This document shows, piece after piece, positions 41,843 to 52,208 of a stretch of 52,611 nt of DNA. Under the pieces are notes generated by a model. It did not search any database. It was given only the letters and a program-made list of their open reading frames with translations, and was not told the DNA's origin. The stretch spans positions 1 to 52,611 of the forward strand of contig JAIVFH010000199.1 of the NCBI GenBank assembly GCA_025765595.1, given 5' to 3'. Both the position numbers and the translations under genes were made by a program. The DNA comes from Obelidium mucronatum (taxonomy: Eukaryota > Chytridiomycota > Chytridiomycetes > Chytridiales > Chytriomycetaceae). Within the stretch, counting starts at the first letter, position 1. Each line of letters begins with the position of its first letter.

Positions 41843-44158
41843 ATGTTCGTTCGCGCCTGCGCCAAACTGCGCCACTTTGCGGCGCCGCGGCGGCTTCTCG
41901 CGACGCTTTCGGACGACGCGCCGACGCCGTTTGCGCCGCTGCGCCCGCCGCCGCCGCCGAATCCAAACCCGCATCCGAATCCAACGCCCGCAACGCTCGA
42001 CTCGCTCAGCGCGATTCCAACGGCGACTGCCTCGGCCGAGGCGCACAAGCCGGCGCTGTCGCTGGACCAGGAGAAGCTGCTTGCGGCAATGACTCGCGGC
42101 GAATCTGTCTACTTCACCGGTAACTGCTGTCTCCATCCACACTTGGGCGACACGCTCACAGCCTGACTAACCACTCTGGATCCTTCCAAAACAGGAAAAG
42201 CCGGCGCGGGGAAAACTGAAGTGCTGCGCAGATTCATTGAATTGTGTAAAGGTGACGTCACAAGGAAATACAGAACTCAAGTCACGGTATGTTGCTTCTC
42301 TATCAGAGTTCTTGCTTTTTTCTTATATAGATTTGAGACTTAATGTTGCTTATTCCGTGTTTTTATTCCAGGCTCCAACGGGAATCGCTGCTGCTCATGT
42401 ACAGTGGCTTTGTTTATTTCCCCCTTCATCAAAACAAACATAGATTCCATTGCTCACACCACCCACCACTCATATATACAGATAACTGGCGGTACTCTAC
42501 ATTCTCGCTTCGGTCTCAAAGTAGGAGTCGACCCCAAACGCAACGACCCCAAAGAAATCTTCAACCGATGCCAACACAACACGAACCTAATGGCACGCTA
42601 TATTCTCTCAAAAACTGTCATAATCGATGAAATCAGTATGGTTCACAAGCGCGAATTCGACTCCATCTCGAAAGCAATGAGTCTGTTGAAGAGTGATTTA
42701 AATTCATGCTCCAAAGTCTACGACCACATGTTTGCGAAACTGACCACAAAAGGACTTTCTACGGAAGAAGTCCATCAGGCTCTGGGTGCATCTGATGCCG
42801 GTGGCCTATGGGACCCCAACGCGATTTCCAAACCCTTTGGAGGAGCCCAAGTCGTCCTCAGTGGCGACTTTTATCAACTCCCTCCGATTGAAAAGATGTC
42901 TGATGAAGTGATCATGTACAGGCAAACCATCACAGAATTGTATGGATCCTGTTCATCCGAATCTTTGGAGTGGCATTTGTCGCCATACGTTTTCACGAGT
43001 TTGGAATGGAAAAAGCTTCAAGAAATGTGTGGAATGAAGACTCATGTTTTGGGGAAATCGTTTCGTCAAACGAACCAGGAGTTTGTGGCTTTTTTGGATC
43101 GGTTGCGTATTGGGGAGTGGGATAAATCCATGCATGGTTTCTTGCATTCTCGTTTGAATAATTTTGGAAAAGAGAAAAAGATTCGGGTAAGAGCAATCTT
43201 GGGGGTCTTTGATGTCTCTGTCTTTCTCTTTCTTTACTTAGTAACTGCTTTTCCACAAAAAAAAAACAAAAAAAAACAGCCAATCAAACTATGCTCATAC
43301 AGACGAGAAGCCGAAGCATACAACAGCTTAAAACTCTCCCAGATTAGCTCAAAGGAATACCATTTCCCCAGCCAAGACAATGTGATTGAAGAAACACCAA
43401 AGGATCTCATCCCTCAGCAACAACAACAACAAAACAAGAACGACCAGACCTGCAAGAATGGGATTTGGACTCGGACTACAACGAACTCCCATCGCCTCCA
43501 CAAACAATCATAGAAAACCCAATCTACGAAATGCAACAAATGATGCACGAACACGCGCTCGACTTTGCGCATTTACCCGTCTCGGATCTCGTATCCCTTC
43601 GTGTTGGCGCACAAGTCGTGTTGCTCAAGAACTTGAACGTTGGGAAAGGTCTTGTCAATGGATGCCGTGGGAGAATTGTTGGTTTTGTACGGCGGTTGGA
43701 TGAGTTGACAAACCAAGAATTGTATCTGCCGGCTGTAGAGTTTGTGTTGAATCGCGGCACAAGTATTGGTGAGACTGAGTTGTACGTGATTGGGTATGAA
43801 AAGTTTGAAAGTGAGGTGACCATGACGCGCAAGATTGAGAGGAGACAGATTCCGTTGAAGCTTGGGTGGGGTTTGACGGTTCATAGATCACAAGGTATGA
43901 AAAAGATGTCAAAATTATGCTTGAATGTGTTCTTGTGTATTAACTGACGCACTTTTTTTCTTTCTATTTTTAAAGGCATGTCACTAGATTATGTGATTGT
44001 TGATATGCCGAAATCATTTGCACCAGGTCAAGCAGTATGTTGCATTGAGTAGAGCAAAGAGCATGGAAGGACTGGCTATAACAAGGAATTTGCAACGTAG
44101 TAGTGTGATTGTGAGTGATATCGTCAAGCGGTTCTACGGCGATTTGTTGAGTGTGTGA
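41843..44158 (+). CDS. PIF1: PIF1-family DNA helicase, probably mitochondrial
   Basis: The ATG at 41843 gives MFVRACAKLRHFAAPRRLLA, a likely mitochondrial presequence; an in-frame ATG lies upstream at 41771. A GC-rich Pro-rich stretch follows. Helicase motifs: Q/I region LSLDQEKLLAAM and VYFTGKAGAGKTEVLRRF (Walker A, joined across an intron at 42120), APTGIAAAH then ITGGTLHSRFGL across an intron, VIIDEISMVHK (Walker B), VVLSGDFYQLPPI, KSFRQTNQEFVAFLDRLR. The C-terminal part has VVLLKNLNVGKGLVNGCRG, LTVHRSQGMSLDYVIVD and YVALSRAKSMEGL. A +1 change at 44035 (extra G) is needed for the last motif. PIF1 is a 5'-3' superfamily 1B helicase acting on G-quadruplexes, mtDNA and telomeres. No Rep/endonuclease domain is present, so it is not a Helitron protein. 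Confidence 0.92.
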
Positions 44159-44245
44159 TAGTCAAGGCTGTTTTGTTTTTAAAGAAGTACCGATGTCGTT
44201 TACACTATTTTATTTTTACAATATCTTTGCAACTTTGAAGAGACT

Positions 44246-45504
44246 TCAAACATTTTTATTGATGATATCTGCCAACCACTGTGCAATTGTGAACGAAAAA
44301 GTGACTTTGGGTGCCGCCGCAATTACTTTCGGCACAACCCCCTTCACCAACGCACTCGGTCCTTCGTTCCGTATGAGGTCCTTGAGAACGACCCAACCCG
44401 AGAGGGACGCTTCATTCAACGAAGTGGCTTGCATTCTAACTTTAATAACGTCGATCGGTGCTGCAATAACAATAGAAGGCAACAGCCCCACTCAGAGAAG
44501 CCTGCAAAGTGTTGAGATAGAGTGGCATGCAGGAGCAGATGGATCATAGAGGTGAAAGACATTGTCCTTGATGTATGTGGAAGTTCCAAATAGAGCGATA
44601 CAGCCAAAAGAGTTTCGTGCAGCTGTCCAAGACCAGCCACGGTAAAGGTTGAGGAGCAGTCGGGGATTCTGGATGAGGCTTCCTTTCGATGTGGTTGTTG
44701 AAGATTTCGTACTGTTGTTATTACTTGGAGTATTCAGAGAAATGAACTTGGATTCTATTTCAGGTTGTGAGTTATTTTGAAGGTTCATAACGTTTAGACT
44801 TGTTGTTTTTTTTTGTCCACACCTGTTTTGAAAAGTCCCACACCCGTTTGGCCTTTTACTTTCAATGCATCCAAGGGAAGTAAAAGCACCTCTGTACACC
44901 CAATCAAAACCCCTCCCGTTGCAGCAATGACTGTCCGTGCCCACTTTGATCCAACTTGATCTCTCACTCGAGGTTCATATTGAGCTCGCAAATGCGTGTT
45001 GATTATCGGATGCATGCCAAACTGAAGAGATCTTTTTTTAATAAAAGATGTGTTAAATCTTATACACAGGCAGGAAGATCAGGAGGGGGGAAAACTTAAA
45101 GATGGAACCTTTGCATAATCTTGTATCCCACTGCCCATCCAAATGCCGGATACAATGATGCTATTTCCTTCACTATACCCCTTCCAGCAGCTTCTTTAAA
45201 GACAATCTGTCGTATATTGCCAAGAGTCCGCGTTCGACTCCGATCATTGATGAGGCGCTCTTTTTTTTTTTGTAAAACTGTTCAGTTGAAAGACACAATG
45301 ATGGCCTTACGAAAAGATACTCAACTCGCAACAGTGTCGACAGGATGAAATAGAAATAGTTCAAGAAACCCAGCGAATCCGGCGCCGAATATCCCAGTTG
45401 TCTTGGAGGATGAATGCTCTTTCATTGTTTGATATTATTGGGCATTGACAAGTTGTGAGTGATTTATTTTGAATATTAAAAAAAAAAAGAACCTGGCCCT
45501 CCAT
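44246..45504 (-). CDS. GGC1: Mitochondrial GTP/GDP carrier (SLC25, GGC1-like)
   Basis: Three mitochondrial-carrier repeats can be read. Repeat 1: IFGAGFAGFLELFLFHPVDT, then VAKRLINDRSRTRTLG, KEIASLYPAFGWAVGYKIMQ. Repeat 2: TGGVLIGCTEVLLLPLDALK, then GQTG, LYRGWSWTAARNSFGCIALF. Repeat 3: PSIVIAAPIDVIKVRMQ, IRNEGPSALVKGVVPKVIAA, ending ADIINKNV. The PxD-x2-K signatures and the W-TAARN segment match the yeast GTP/GDP carrier, an inner-membrane antiporter supplying matrix GTP and affecting iron homeostasis. The start is placed at ATG 45504 (MEGQ, then an intron). An alternative ATG at 45564 overlaps the start codon of the divergent neighbour. Introns near 45060, 45290 and 44790 are inferred. Confidence 0.85.
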
Positions 45505-45562
45505 CTTCTTTAAGATACTGGATATACTACAAGTGTCAATATCAGTCTTTGTCGAGGAGAAC

Positions 45563-46086
45563 ATGAATCCAGTTGGTGTTGGTCAGTTACAGCCGGCACT
45601 TCAAACGGTTCAACCAAAAAAACCCCACATTCTATAGTTATCTTTGGCGTCTTCTCAGCGATAGTCTTCCGCTTCCGCCAACTGTTTCAACCATATCTCA
45701 AGCAGTTGCAAACCAGATTCCTTGGATACCAACAACTGCTTCCCTTAACAAACGCCAGCACAAGCAGCACACAGGGCCTTTCGTTTTCTGAAGCGCAAAG
45801 TCGAGGATTAGACAGTGAATCGTTTGTTGTTGATTTGGACGATCAGAGGCCAGGTTTCGTACGTGAAGCAGCAGAGGTGAAAACTGTTTTTTGGTTTTCG
45901 ATCCCCGAATCAGGTTTAAGCTGAACAGAAACGACTTTTCTATAGGAAGTACAAAGGCTGATGGAGACAAATGAGGTTGATTTCGATGAAGCACGATTGC
46001 TCCTTGTCAAACAGCAAATGAGGGATAATGGAATCGACCCAGAAACTGGACTACCACTGGATCCCAGAGCAGTCACTTTCTCCTGA
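45563..46086 (+). CDS. Small membrane protein, DUF2015/UPF0357-like
   Basis: ATG at 45563 (MNPVGVGQLQPALQTVQPKK). A frame change in the A run near 45602 leads to a membrane helix SIVIFGVFSAIVFRFRQL, then FLGYQQLLPLTNASTSSTQ, FSEAQSRGLDSESFVVDLDD and GFVREAAE. After an intron ending TATAG near 45946 the product continues EVQRLMETNEVDFDEARLLL, VKQQMRDNGIDPETGLPLDP and RAVTFS, stop 46084-46086. The ending (…F-DEAR…, GIDPETGLPLDPRAV-F) is characteristic of the fungal DUF2015 family as I remember it; function unknown. It is divergent from the GTP/GDP carrier with almost no intergenic space. Confidence 0.65.
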
Positions 46087-46202
46087 TTCGAAAGTCATAA
46101 AGTCCTTTGCCTGTGATTCTTCTATACTATCACATCGTCACAGAGTCTTCACAAATTATTCTGTCCACATAATTCTCCATTTGTATTTATCATCATTCAC
46201 AT

Positions 46203-49200
46203 TCACAAGTTTGAGAACTCTACTATCTCATCTACGCCCTCATTACCAGCCAAAAATCCAATCTTGAGTCTCAGTTTTACTATTGTCTGTATGGGCAAAA
46301 AAAAAGGGAAACACATTGAGAAACAAATAATAAAAAAAAACAAGATAAAAAAAAAAGTGGGTTACCCCTGACGGATTTTCAATGCGCATCGCTTGAGTCG
46401 CGTGTCCAGCGGGTGGGATAAACGCAGAACTCGGCGGGTTAATTTGAAGTCGAAGGCTCTTTGGAACCGCGACTTGGAACGATAGATTTGAGACTGCCGA
46501 GAACCCATGGTTTTCAAAGACAGCATTGACATCCACAACACTCTTGTCTCCCATTGGATGTGTAGGTATGAGGTAAATTTTGAGGCCCGCCTTGTCAAAA
46601 CATAATTTACGTGTTTCGGGTTGGTGATGTGTGGGTATTTTTGGTTCTGTTGGTGTTGTTGTAGAAAACAAGTCGGATAAAAGGTTTGGAGCATTTAGAG
46701 CTACTGGCTGATTTGAAAGGTTTGTAGATGTCGGTGCAGTCGTAGGGACTAAGGATATACCGCCAAATAAATCTGATAGGTTTTGCTGAGAAACAAAAAA
46801 CATGAGATAACGTTGGTATGGGGAACTCCTTTGAAAGAACCTACCGGTACAATAGGCGCGGTTGCCGTGGGTGCGGTCAAATCAAAATTGAGGTCGAGAA
46901 GGTCCTGAACAGCCGATGATGTGGAAGGCTGAACTGTTCTTTTCGGAGCGGAGCTCAACGACGCGGTTGAATTCCTCAACGACTCTGCAACCAAATTTTC
47001 CCCAGTTCCTTTGACATCTTCTTCTTTGACTGCAGTATCCAAAACTGGCATCCTTTCCAGCAATCCCGACCTTACTTCCAAATCCAAATGAGCAACGGCA
47101 TTGAACTCTACTGCCCGCGCTTGGATTTCCACGTCAATGTTTGATTGGTACTTAAGAATAAGCTGGTTGATTTTACTTTGGATAGAACGAGTTGAGAAAT
47201 ATGCTCCTTTTCAAACAAAGAAGAAATAAACAACTCACTCCAGTGCGGATTCATCGCCGAAACGACCAGACAGTTTTACTAGCGCAGTAACAATATAGCC
47301 TTTGACTGCTCCAGTAGCGAAATGCCCTTTCAATAAAGAATCAAAAAGCTCAACTACATCTGTTTCCGATGGCGCCAAGCTGAAATCCTCTGACACGTCA
47401 GCGACACTCGCATCTCCCACATCAGAATACTCGTCCACACTCGCAGGCATAAACCCAGAGTCCACTAATAAGTCCCCAAATTCACCACAACACCAAGCCA
47501 TTGCCAAGACAAACCCTTCCTTCACACGAACCAAATCCCCGCCTTTGGCGACAGTCCAATACAGCCGCCTAGCCGCCAAAACCTGCAAATCCTCGCTTGC
47601 TACGCTAATCAACTTGACAAAATTGTACACTACGCTATCGACGCGAACATCACCGGCCAGCAGCAGAACACGAAGATTCACCAAAATCTCCCATACTTTC
47701 GAAACTCGAAACCGCGCTGCATGCTCAACAATGCGTTTCCCCAGCGATACACGGGAATCTGCTCCAATATCGAGGTTCGTTTCCAAATACTGGAGTAGCT
47801 CCTTCATGAGTGAGAATACAGTCGTTGGAGTAATCAAATGAAACGATAAATCTAGAGCTTTGGCTCGAAGTGTTGTATCGTCATCCTTTAAGCATGCTAG
47901 AATCGTGGCCCGATGCCGTTGCAAAGAGGTCGTCCCTTCCTGGGCACTCATCAACACTGACGAATGATACGTCCTCGTCAACGTTGTCAACGCGACATAT
48001 CTGATATTATTATCCCCATTCGCCAAAAATTTGCCGAGAATATTAATCGCAAGGACTTTAACAGCGTGTTCCGCTTCAATCCCCATAATCGTGAGAACAG
48101 CCTCATATAAAACAGCGTTCCCAACGTTTTTAGAAGATTCGGTTGTGGTTGCGACTTGAGCGAGCACGTCGTTCATGAGTTCAGAAGCGCGGGGGTCGTT
48201 TGCGCCGAGGATTCTGAGAAGGCGGAGGAGTTTGATTTGGAGGAATGGGTCCGTCACGCCGCGCCGACATCGTGTTCTGGACTGAATCCCGTTGTAATCA
48301 AAGTTTTCAGTCGTTTCACGAGGATGGGGATTTGCTTGGGGGTAGGGGGGTTTAGAGTAAAACACAAAACAACTGACGAACAAACCTCTTTCAACTCTGG
48401 GACCACATATTCTGGATTCAGCTTGCACATTTCAATCTCCAAACTGGCGGTCAGAACACTCGATTCATTGCTCTCAATCATGAGCGCCTTTGTCTTTTCC
48501 AGAAAGTTTTCAATCAAGTCAGGAACTTTTTTGATGATCCGAATCGCACATAAAGCCGCCTGGCGAGGTGGGGGAAGGAGTTTAAAAAAAAAACCAGATA
48601 AGTTAATTAAAGAAACACATACCTTTTTCTTATATAGGCATTCGGACTCCCCAACATTTTTTCCACATCTGCACAAAGATCTCTGGCCATTTCTGGAGAC
48701 GATATATTGCCCAGCGTCGTCAACGCGAGACCCGAAATAAACACGTTGGCGTTATTGATGTCGCTGGAGAAAACACAAACACAAAAAATAGAGCATCGTG
48801 AGCTAAAAAAAAGATTCAAAAGAATCTTTTTTAACTCACTTTTGAATACAATTCGTGACTAGTGTTAGGTTTCCTGAGTTTCGTCCATCAAAAGCATGAT
48901 CCCCAGATATCCCAATCGTTTATCGGTATACTTTGAAGAAGCGACTAATAACGGAAAAAAAAAAGGGGGATCGCAAATCAGAAATGCGGACGATTGAGAA
49001 CGACGGCAAATAGGTGCAAATATCTGCTCCTCATAGCCCCGTTTTTTGGTCAATTTACCCAGTTTCAAGCATTCAATTTGACCAAAATGAGCAGGATATC
49101 CGAGCATATGAATATAAAGCAACTTTTGGACGTTGTAGTAGCGGGTTTCAACAGTCTCTTCTTTAATTGCGGTTCGGATAAAGGCGGATTCTTTTGCAAT

Positions 49201-49295
49201 CACAGCGCGCTCATCGGCCATAGTCTTTGCGGCTCGTATCGCTTTGATCATGTCCTTAGCTTGGTGACGACGAGTTTGTTGATCAGTTTGTCCAT
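46203..49295 (-). CDS. APL4: AP-1 clathrin adaptor gamma subunit (gamma-adaptin)
   Basis: ATG at 49295: [14 protein letters not shown], then (frame change near 49253) [20 protein letters not shown] and [20 protein letters not shown], the adaptin trunk start. Further exons: [20 protein letters not shown], …[20 protein letters not shown]…, [40 protein letters not shown] and [15 protein letters not shown] hinge with clathrin-box-like LLDLNFDL follows, then the ear domain ([20 protein letters not shown], …[14 protein letters not shown]). A final exon after CATACAG reads [20 protein letters not shown], ending FSNL at 46203. The large exon 47235-48428 is unbroken for 397 codons. It forms AP-1 with the sigma subunit at 18700. 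Function: cargo sorting at trans-Golgi and endosomes. Confidence 0.94.
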
Positions 49296-49502
49296 TTTTT
49301 CGGTTCAATTAAATGTTTTTTTGACAGATTAATTGACGACAAAGTAGAATAAAGGCTGAAATGAATATATTGTGTATTTATGGAACAAAGAAAGAGATAT
49401 AGAAGACGGTAGGCAAACCCCTTGAATTTATTACATCCAACTGGAGTCATCTGAAACCCAACCCTCTAAAAAAAAAACACGCAAAGAAGTAAATCAAGAA
49501 AT

Positions 49503-50580
49503 TTACTCTTCATCCTCCTCATCGTCATCAGCAATGTTGTTGAGACGGTAACGGAGCTCGTAACCAGTCTTGGAAACAGCAACGACACGGAGCCACTCAG
49601 AGACGATAGTCTTCTTGAGGTACTTCTTGGTAAGGTACTTGACGTAACGCTTAGCAATGGTTCCTTGAGCAGTGGTGATGGTCAAGGTGGCACCGTTACG
49701 GGCAATGGAGATGACGTTTCCGAGGTTGTTGGTGCGGCCGTCAACCTTGATGCGGTCGTGGATAAACTTCTCAAAGGCGGCAGTGTCGAAGATGGAGTCT
49801 CCGGCTGGCTTGGAGCAGTCGACAGTGTACTTGACTGGAACGTTCTTCTTCTGTTGAATGGGAAAATAAGGTTGAGAGATGCGTCAAATTGGAGGGGGGA
49901 AGTCAAGTGTAAAGAAATCCAAGAAAGCAGGCGAGCAAACTACAAGGAAGCTACTCGGTTGTTCTGTTCAACCGCCCTCCTCCTCACTGGGAAGGAAGGG
50001 TGGAGCAACAGAACGGTTGAGCAAACGGTGCTACTCAGTCGCTTTTTGAAAGAATTTACACTTGAGTTCCAAAACTGCAAATTCTGTACTCATATTCACC
50101 CCTCCTTTTTGGATTTGGGAAGGAGTGAATACTTTCGAGAGACTACAGTTTTAAACGCAAGAGCAATTTTCGAATCGCAAAACAGGACCAAGAGTAGAGA
50201 CCAAAGAATTTTCGCAACCAGAGAGTTCGCTTCATCGCACAGCTTTCATTTGGAGTATTGCGTATGTGCGAATGCGAATACTAACAGCTGGGGCCATTTT
50301 CTAAATTGAATACACAGTTTAGTTGATATGTTAGCGAATAAGGGTTTCCAGCCATCATCACAGCAGATCGACCGCGCCAGCTATAGCTCATTTAGCGGAT
50401 TGAGAGCAAGAATCAGCGATCGCCGATGCAGTCGCTGAGTGTGATGGTGATGGGCTGTCGAATGAAGCATGTACTCACGATTTTTACGAGAAGTTTTCTG
50501 AAATTGAAGAAGCAAACGAACTCGGCCTGTAACAGTTGCCCCTTCCAACGTTACTTCCTCATTCTTGAGCATCGCATTTA
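49503..50580 (-). CDS. RPL22: 60S ribosomal protein eL22
   Basis: The main exon is 49503-49850: KKNVPVKYTVDCSKPAGDSI, FEKFIHDRIKVDGRTNNLGN, VISIARNGATLTITTAQGTI, AKRYVKYLTKKYLKKTIVSE, ending in the acidic tail DDDEEDEE. This is a near-complete eL22, an rRNA-binding 60S protein. The acceptor is TTCAACAG at 49851. The N-terminal exon is not certain. A small KTSRKN-encoding stretch (50479-50497, with acceptor TTTCAG and donor GTGAGT) and an ATG near 50572 are candidates but do not join in phase as written. The intron of about 600 nt is much longer than others here. Codons are highly biased (AAG, GTT, ACC), as for ribosomal genes. Confidence 0.9.
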
Positions 50581-50863
50581 TTTATTATTAGTTTTTAAGA
50601 CTCCCGTTGTCACCCCACAACTCTCCAAGCGCGTCTTAAAGACTCAGACCATGGGTTACCGTCGAGACTTGCACTTCTCTTTAGCGTCACTGGTGTGATT
50701 CTCTTTTCGCGTGCAGAGGGATATCGACTCCTCATTCAAGTTGTTTGATCCTCCAGTGCTGATAGGTATGTAGCAAGATTCACGCGATGGCAGCGACGGG
50801 AGATTCTGAGAAACAGAAACATACGATAGAGACAGCGGATATTCAGAGTAATCCGCGAGAACA

Positions 50864-51466
50864 TCACTTATCGAGAGGGCTTGAGAGTTTTGGGAAGTTG
50901 TAGTGGAATACTCTATTTGATCTTGATTGCTGTTGGAATGATATGCGGTTGGTGATATTGCACTTGCTGCTTCGTTGGAAGTTTTGGATCCGTTGGAATT
51001 CTTGAATTGCTTTGTTGATTGACACGTTGTGTTGTTGTTGTGTTGTTGTCGATTTCATGCCGGCGGTGGTGGAGGCGATTTCTGCACAACCGCCGCCAGA
51101 TTTCATCTGCTTGAAATTCGCTCGCAAATTGTCGGATAGGATAGAGGAGATGGTGGTGGTATTAGATGTACATTTGTCAGCGTTTTCGGGTATGATTCTG
51201 ATGATGCCATTACACTGAATTATGGCAATGATCAAGGTTCCTTGTGAAACTATCAAGGCGGTTGGAGTTTGAGGAGTCAATGGAGCAGTAGTAGCGGGAT
51301 CACCCAGTTTCCGACATCTGTAAGATGTGGATCGTTCTGGAATCATTTCGCCAACAAGTGCGTGGGTGAAGGGGGATGCCAATGCCGCTTTCCAGATTTC
51401 TGGATCGTTCGATAAGTTGCTAGCAGAGGTCTTTCGAGGTGGTATTACGATTGTTGGATATGACAT
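50864..51466 (-). CDS. Unknown protein
   Basis: A 200-codon open frame from ATG 51466: MSYPTIVIPPRKTSASNLSN, then DPEIWKAALASPFTHALVGE, and a predicted beta-rich segment TALIVSQGTLIIAIIQCNGI. The second half is Ser/Asn/Gln-rich (TTTQQQHNVSINKAIQEF). No domain is recognised and no signal peptide is evident. It is divergent from the BRI3-like gene (245 nt apart). The first 60 codons look coding; the later part could be a frame read beyond a true end or past an unrecognised intron. Confidence 0.45.
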   Translation of the reverse strand: MSYPTIVIPPRKTSASNLSNDPEIWKAALASPFTHALVGEMIPERSTSYRCRKLGDPATTAPLTPQTPTALIVSQGTLIIAIIQCNGIIRIIPENADKCTSNTTTISSILSDNLRANFKQMKSGGGCAEIASTTAGMKSTTTQQQHNVSINKAIQEFQRIQNFQRSSKCNITNRISFQQQSRSNRVFHYNFPKLSSPLDK

Positions 51467-51711
51467 TTTCTTTAGCGGTGATTATTCACTATTTTAGGCT
51501 TCAAAATTCAGTTTCCCAAGTTTCAGATTTCCGTGATTTCCATCACCACAGAGAGAGAAAAAAGAAAGCGCGTTTTTTTTTCTCGCTCATCTGCTTTTTG
51601 AGTCCCTTATTCCTTCGTCATTAGATATTATTCTATTTATACTTTTTTCTTCTATAAATCTAAACGGAAACCAATATCTGAAATCAAATATTAATCAAAG
51701 AATGATGTCCC

Positions 51712-52104
51712 GATGATCCCCCGCCATACCCAGTATCCTCCTTGTCAGCTGTCTCGCCAGCAGAGTTTTCAAGAGCCACGATAGAAGAAGCAGTCGTAAG
51801 GCGGTGCCACCACTCTTGGGGAAACGAGTACTACCCAGTCTCGGCTTATGTCATCAGCATACTATGTTTTCCGTGAGTTTTTTTTGGCATCTTTTCCTTT
51901 TAATTTTAAAACTAGACTCGTTTGTTCGATGTTCGTTGAACATTCAGATGTGGAATTCTTTGCTGTTTCCGCATGAAGGAAAAGAAATGCCGTCTTTGTG
52001 GATTATGCGTCGATGTGGAATACGTTGAGCCTTCTTTGAATGATGACTCGTATCGGTTGGGGTTTGCGATTGGGGCTTGGAATGCCACGCAGAATCAAGG
52101 CTGA
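51712..52104 (+). CDS. Small membrane protein with BRI3-like Cys motif
   Basis: ATG at 51712 (MMS), then a +1 change in the CCC run near 51720 gives DDPPPYPVSSLSAVSPAEFS, RATIEEAVVRRCHHSWGNEY and YPVSAYVISILCFP. An intron from GTGAGT (about 51869) to ACATTCAG (51948) joins to CGILCCFRMKEKKCRLCGLC, VDVEYVEPSLNDDSYRLG, ending NATQNQG. The layout C-x-H…membrane helix…P-C-G-x-x-CC…K-x-C-x-x-C-G resembles brain protein I3 (BRI3)-type endolysosomal membrane proteins. The Pro/Tyr-rich N-terminus (PPPYP) fits that family's PY-type sequences. Family call is from pattern memory. Confidence 0.55.
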
Positions 52105-52140
52105 AAAGGGATTTGAAAAAGAAAATGGGATCAAGTATTT

Positions 52141-52192
52141 ATACGACCAAGAAGAAAAAAGAAGAAGAAGAAGAAGAAGAAGAAGAAGGAGT
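52141..52192. repeat. AAG/GAA microsatellite
   Basis: A purine tract of about ten AGA/GAA units sits just downstream of the BRI3-like gene and 3' of the convergent LRR gene. It would encode poly-Arg/Glu/Lys depending on frame, but it lies in the 3' intergenic space. Confidence 0.85.
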
Positions 52193-52208
52193 TGGATAAT
52201 TCATTTGT

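Noticed and set aside
41843..44158. Helitron-type helicase
   Set aside because: Only PIF1 motifs and a likely mitochondrial presequence are present; there is no Rep/HUH domain and no Helitron end structure nearby.
47302..47841. 179-codon plus-strand frame
   Set aside because: Antisense shadow of the unbroken gamma-adaptin exon 47235-48428.
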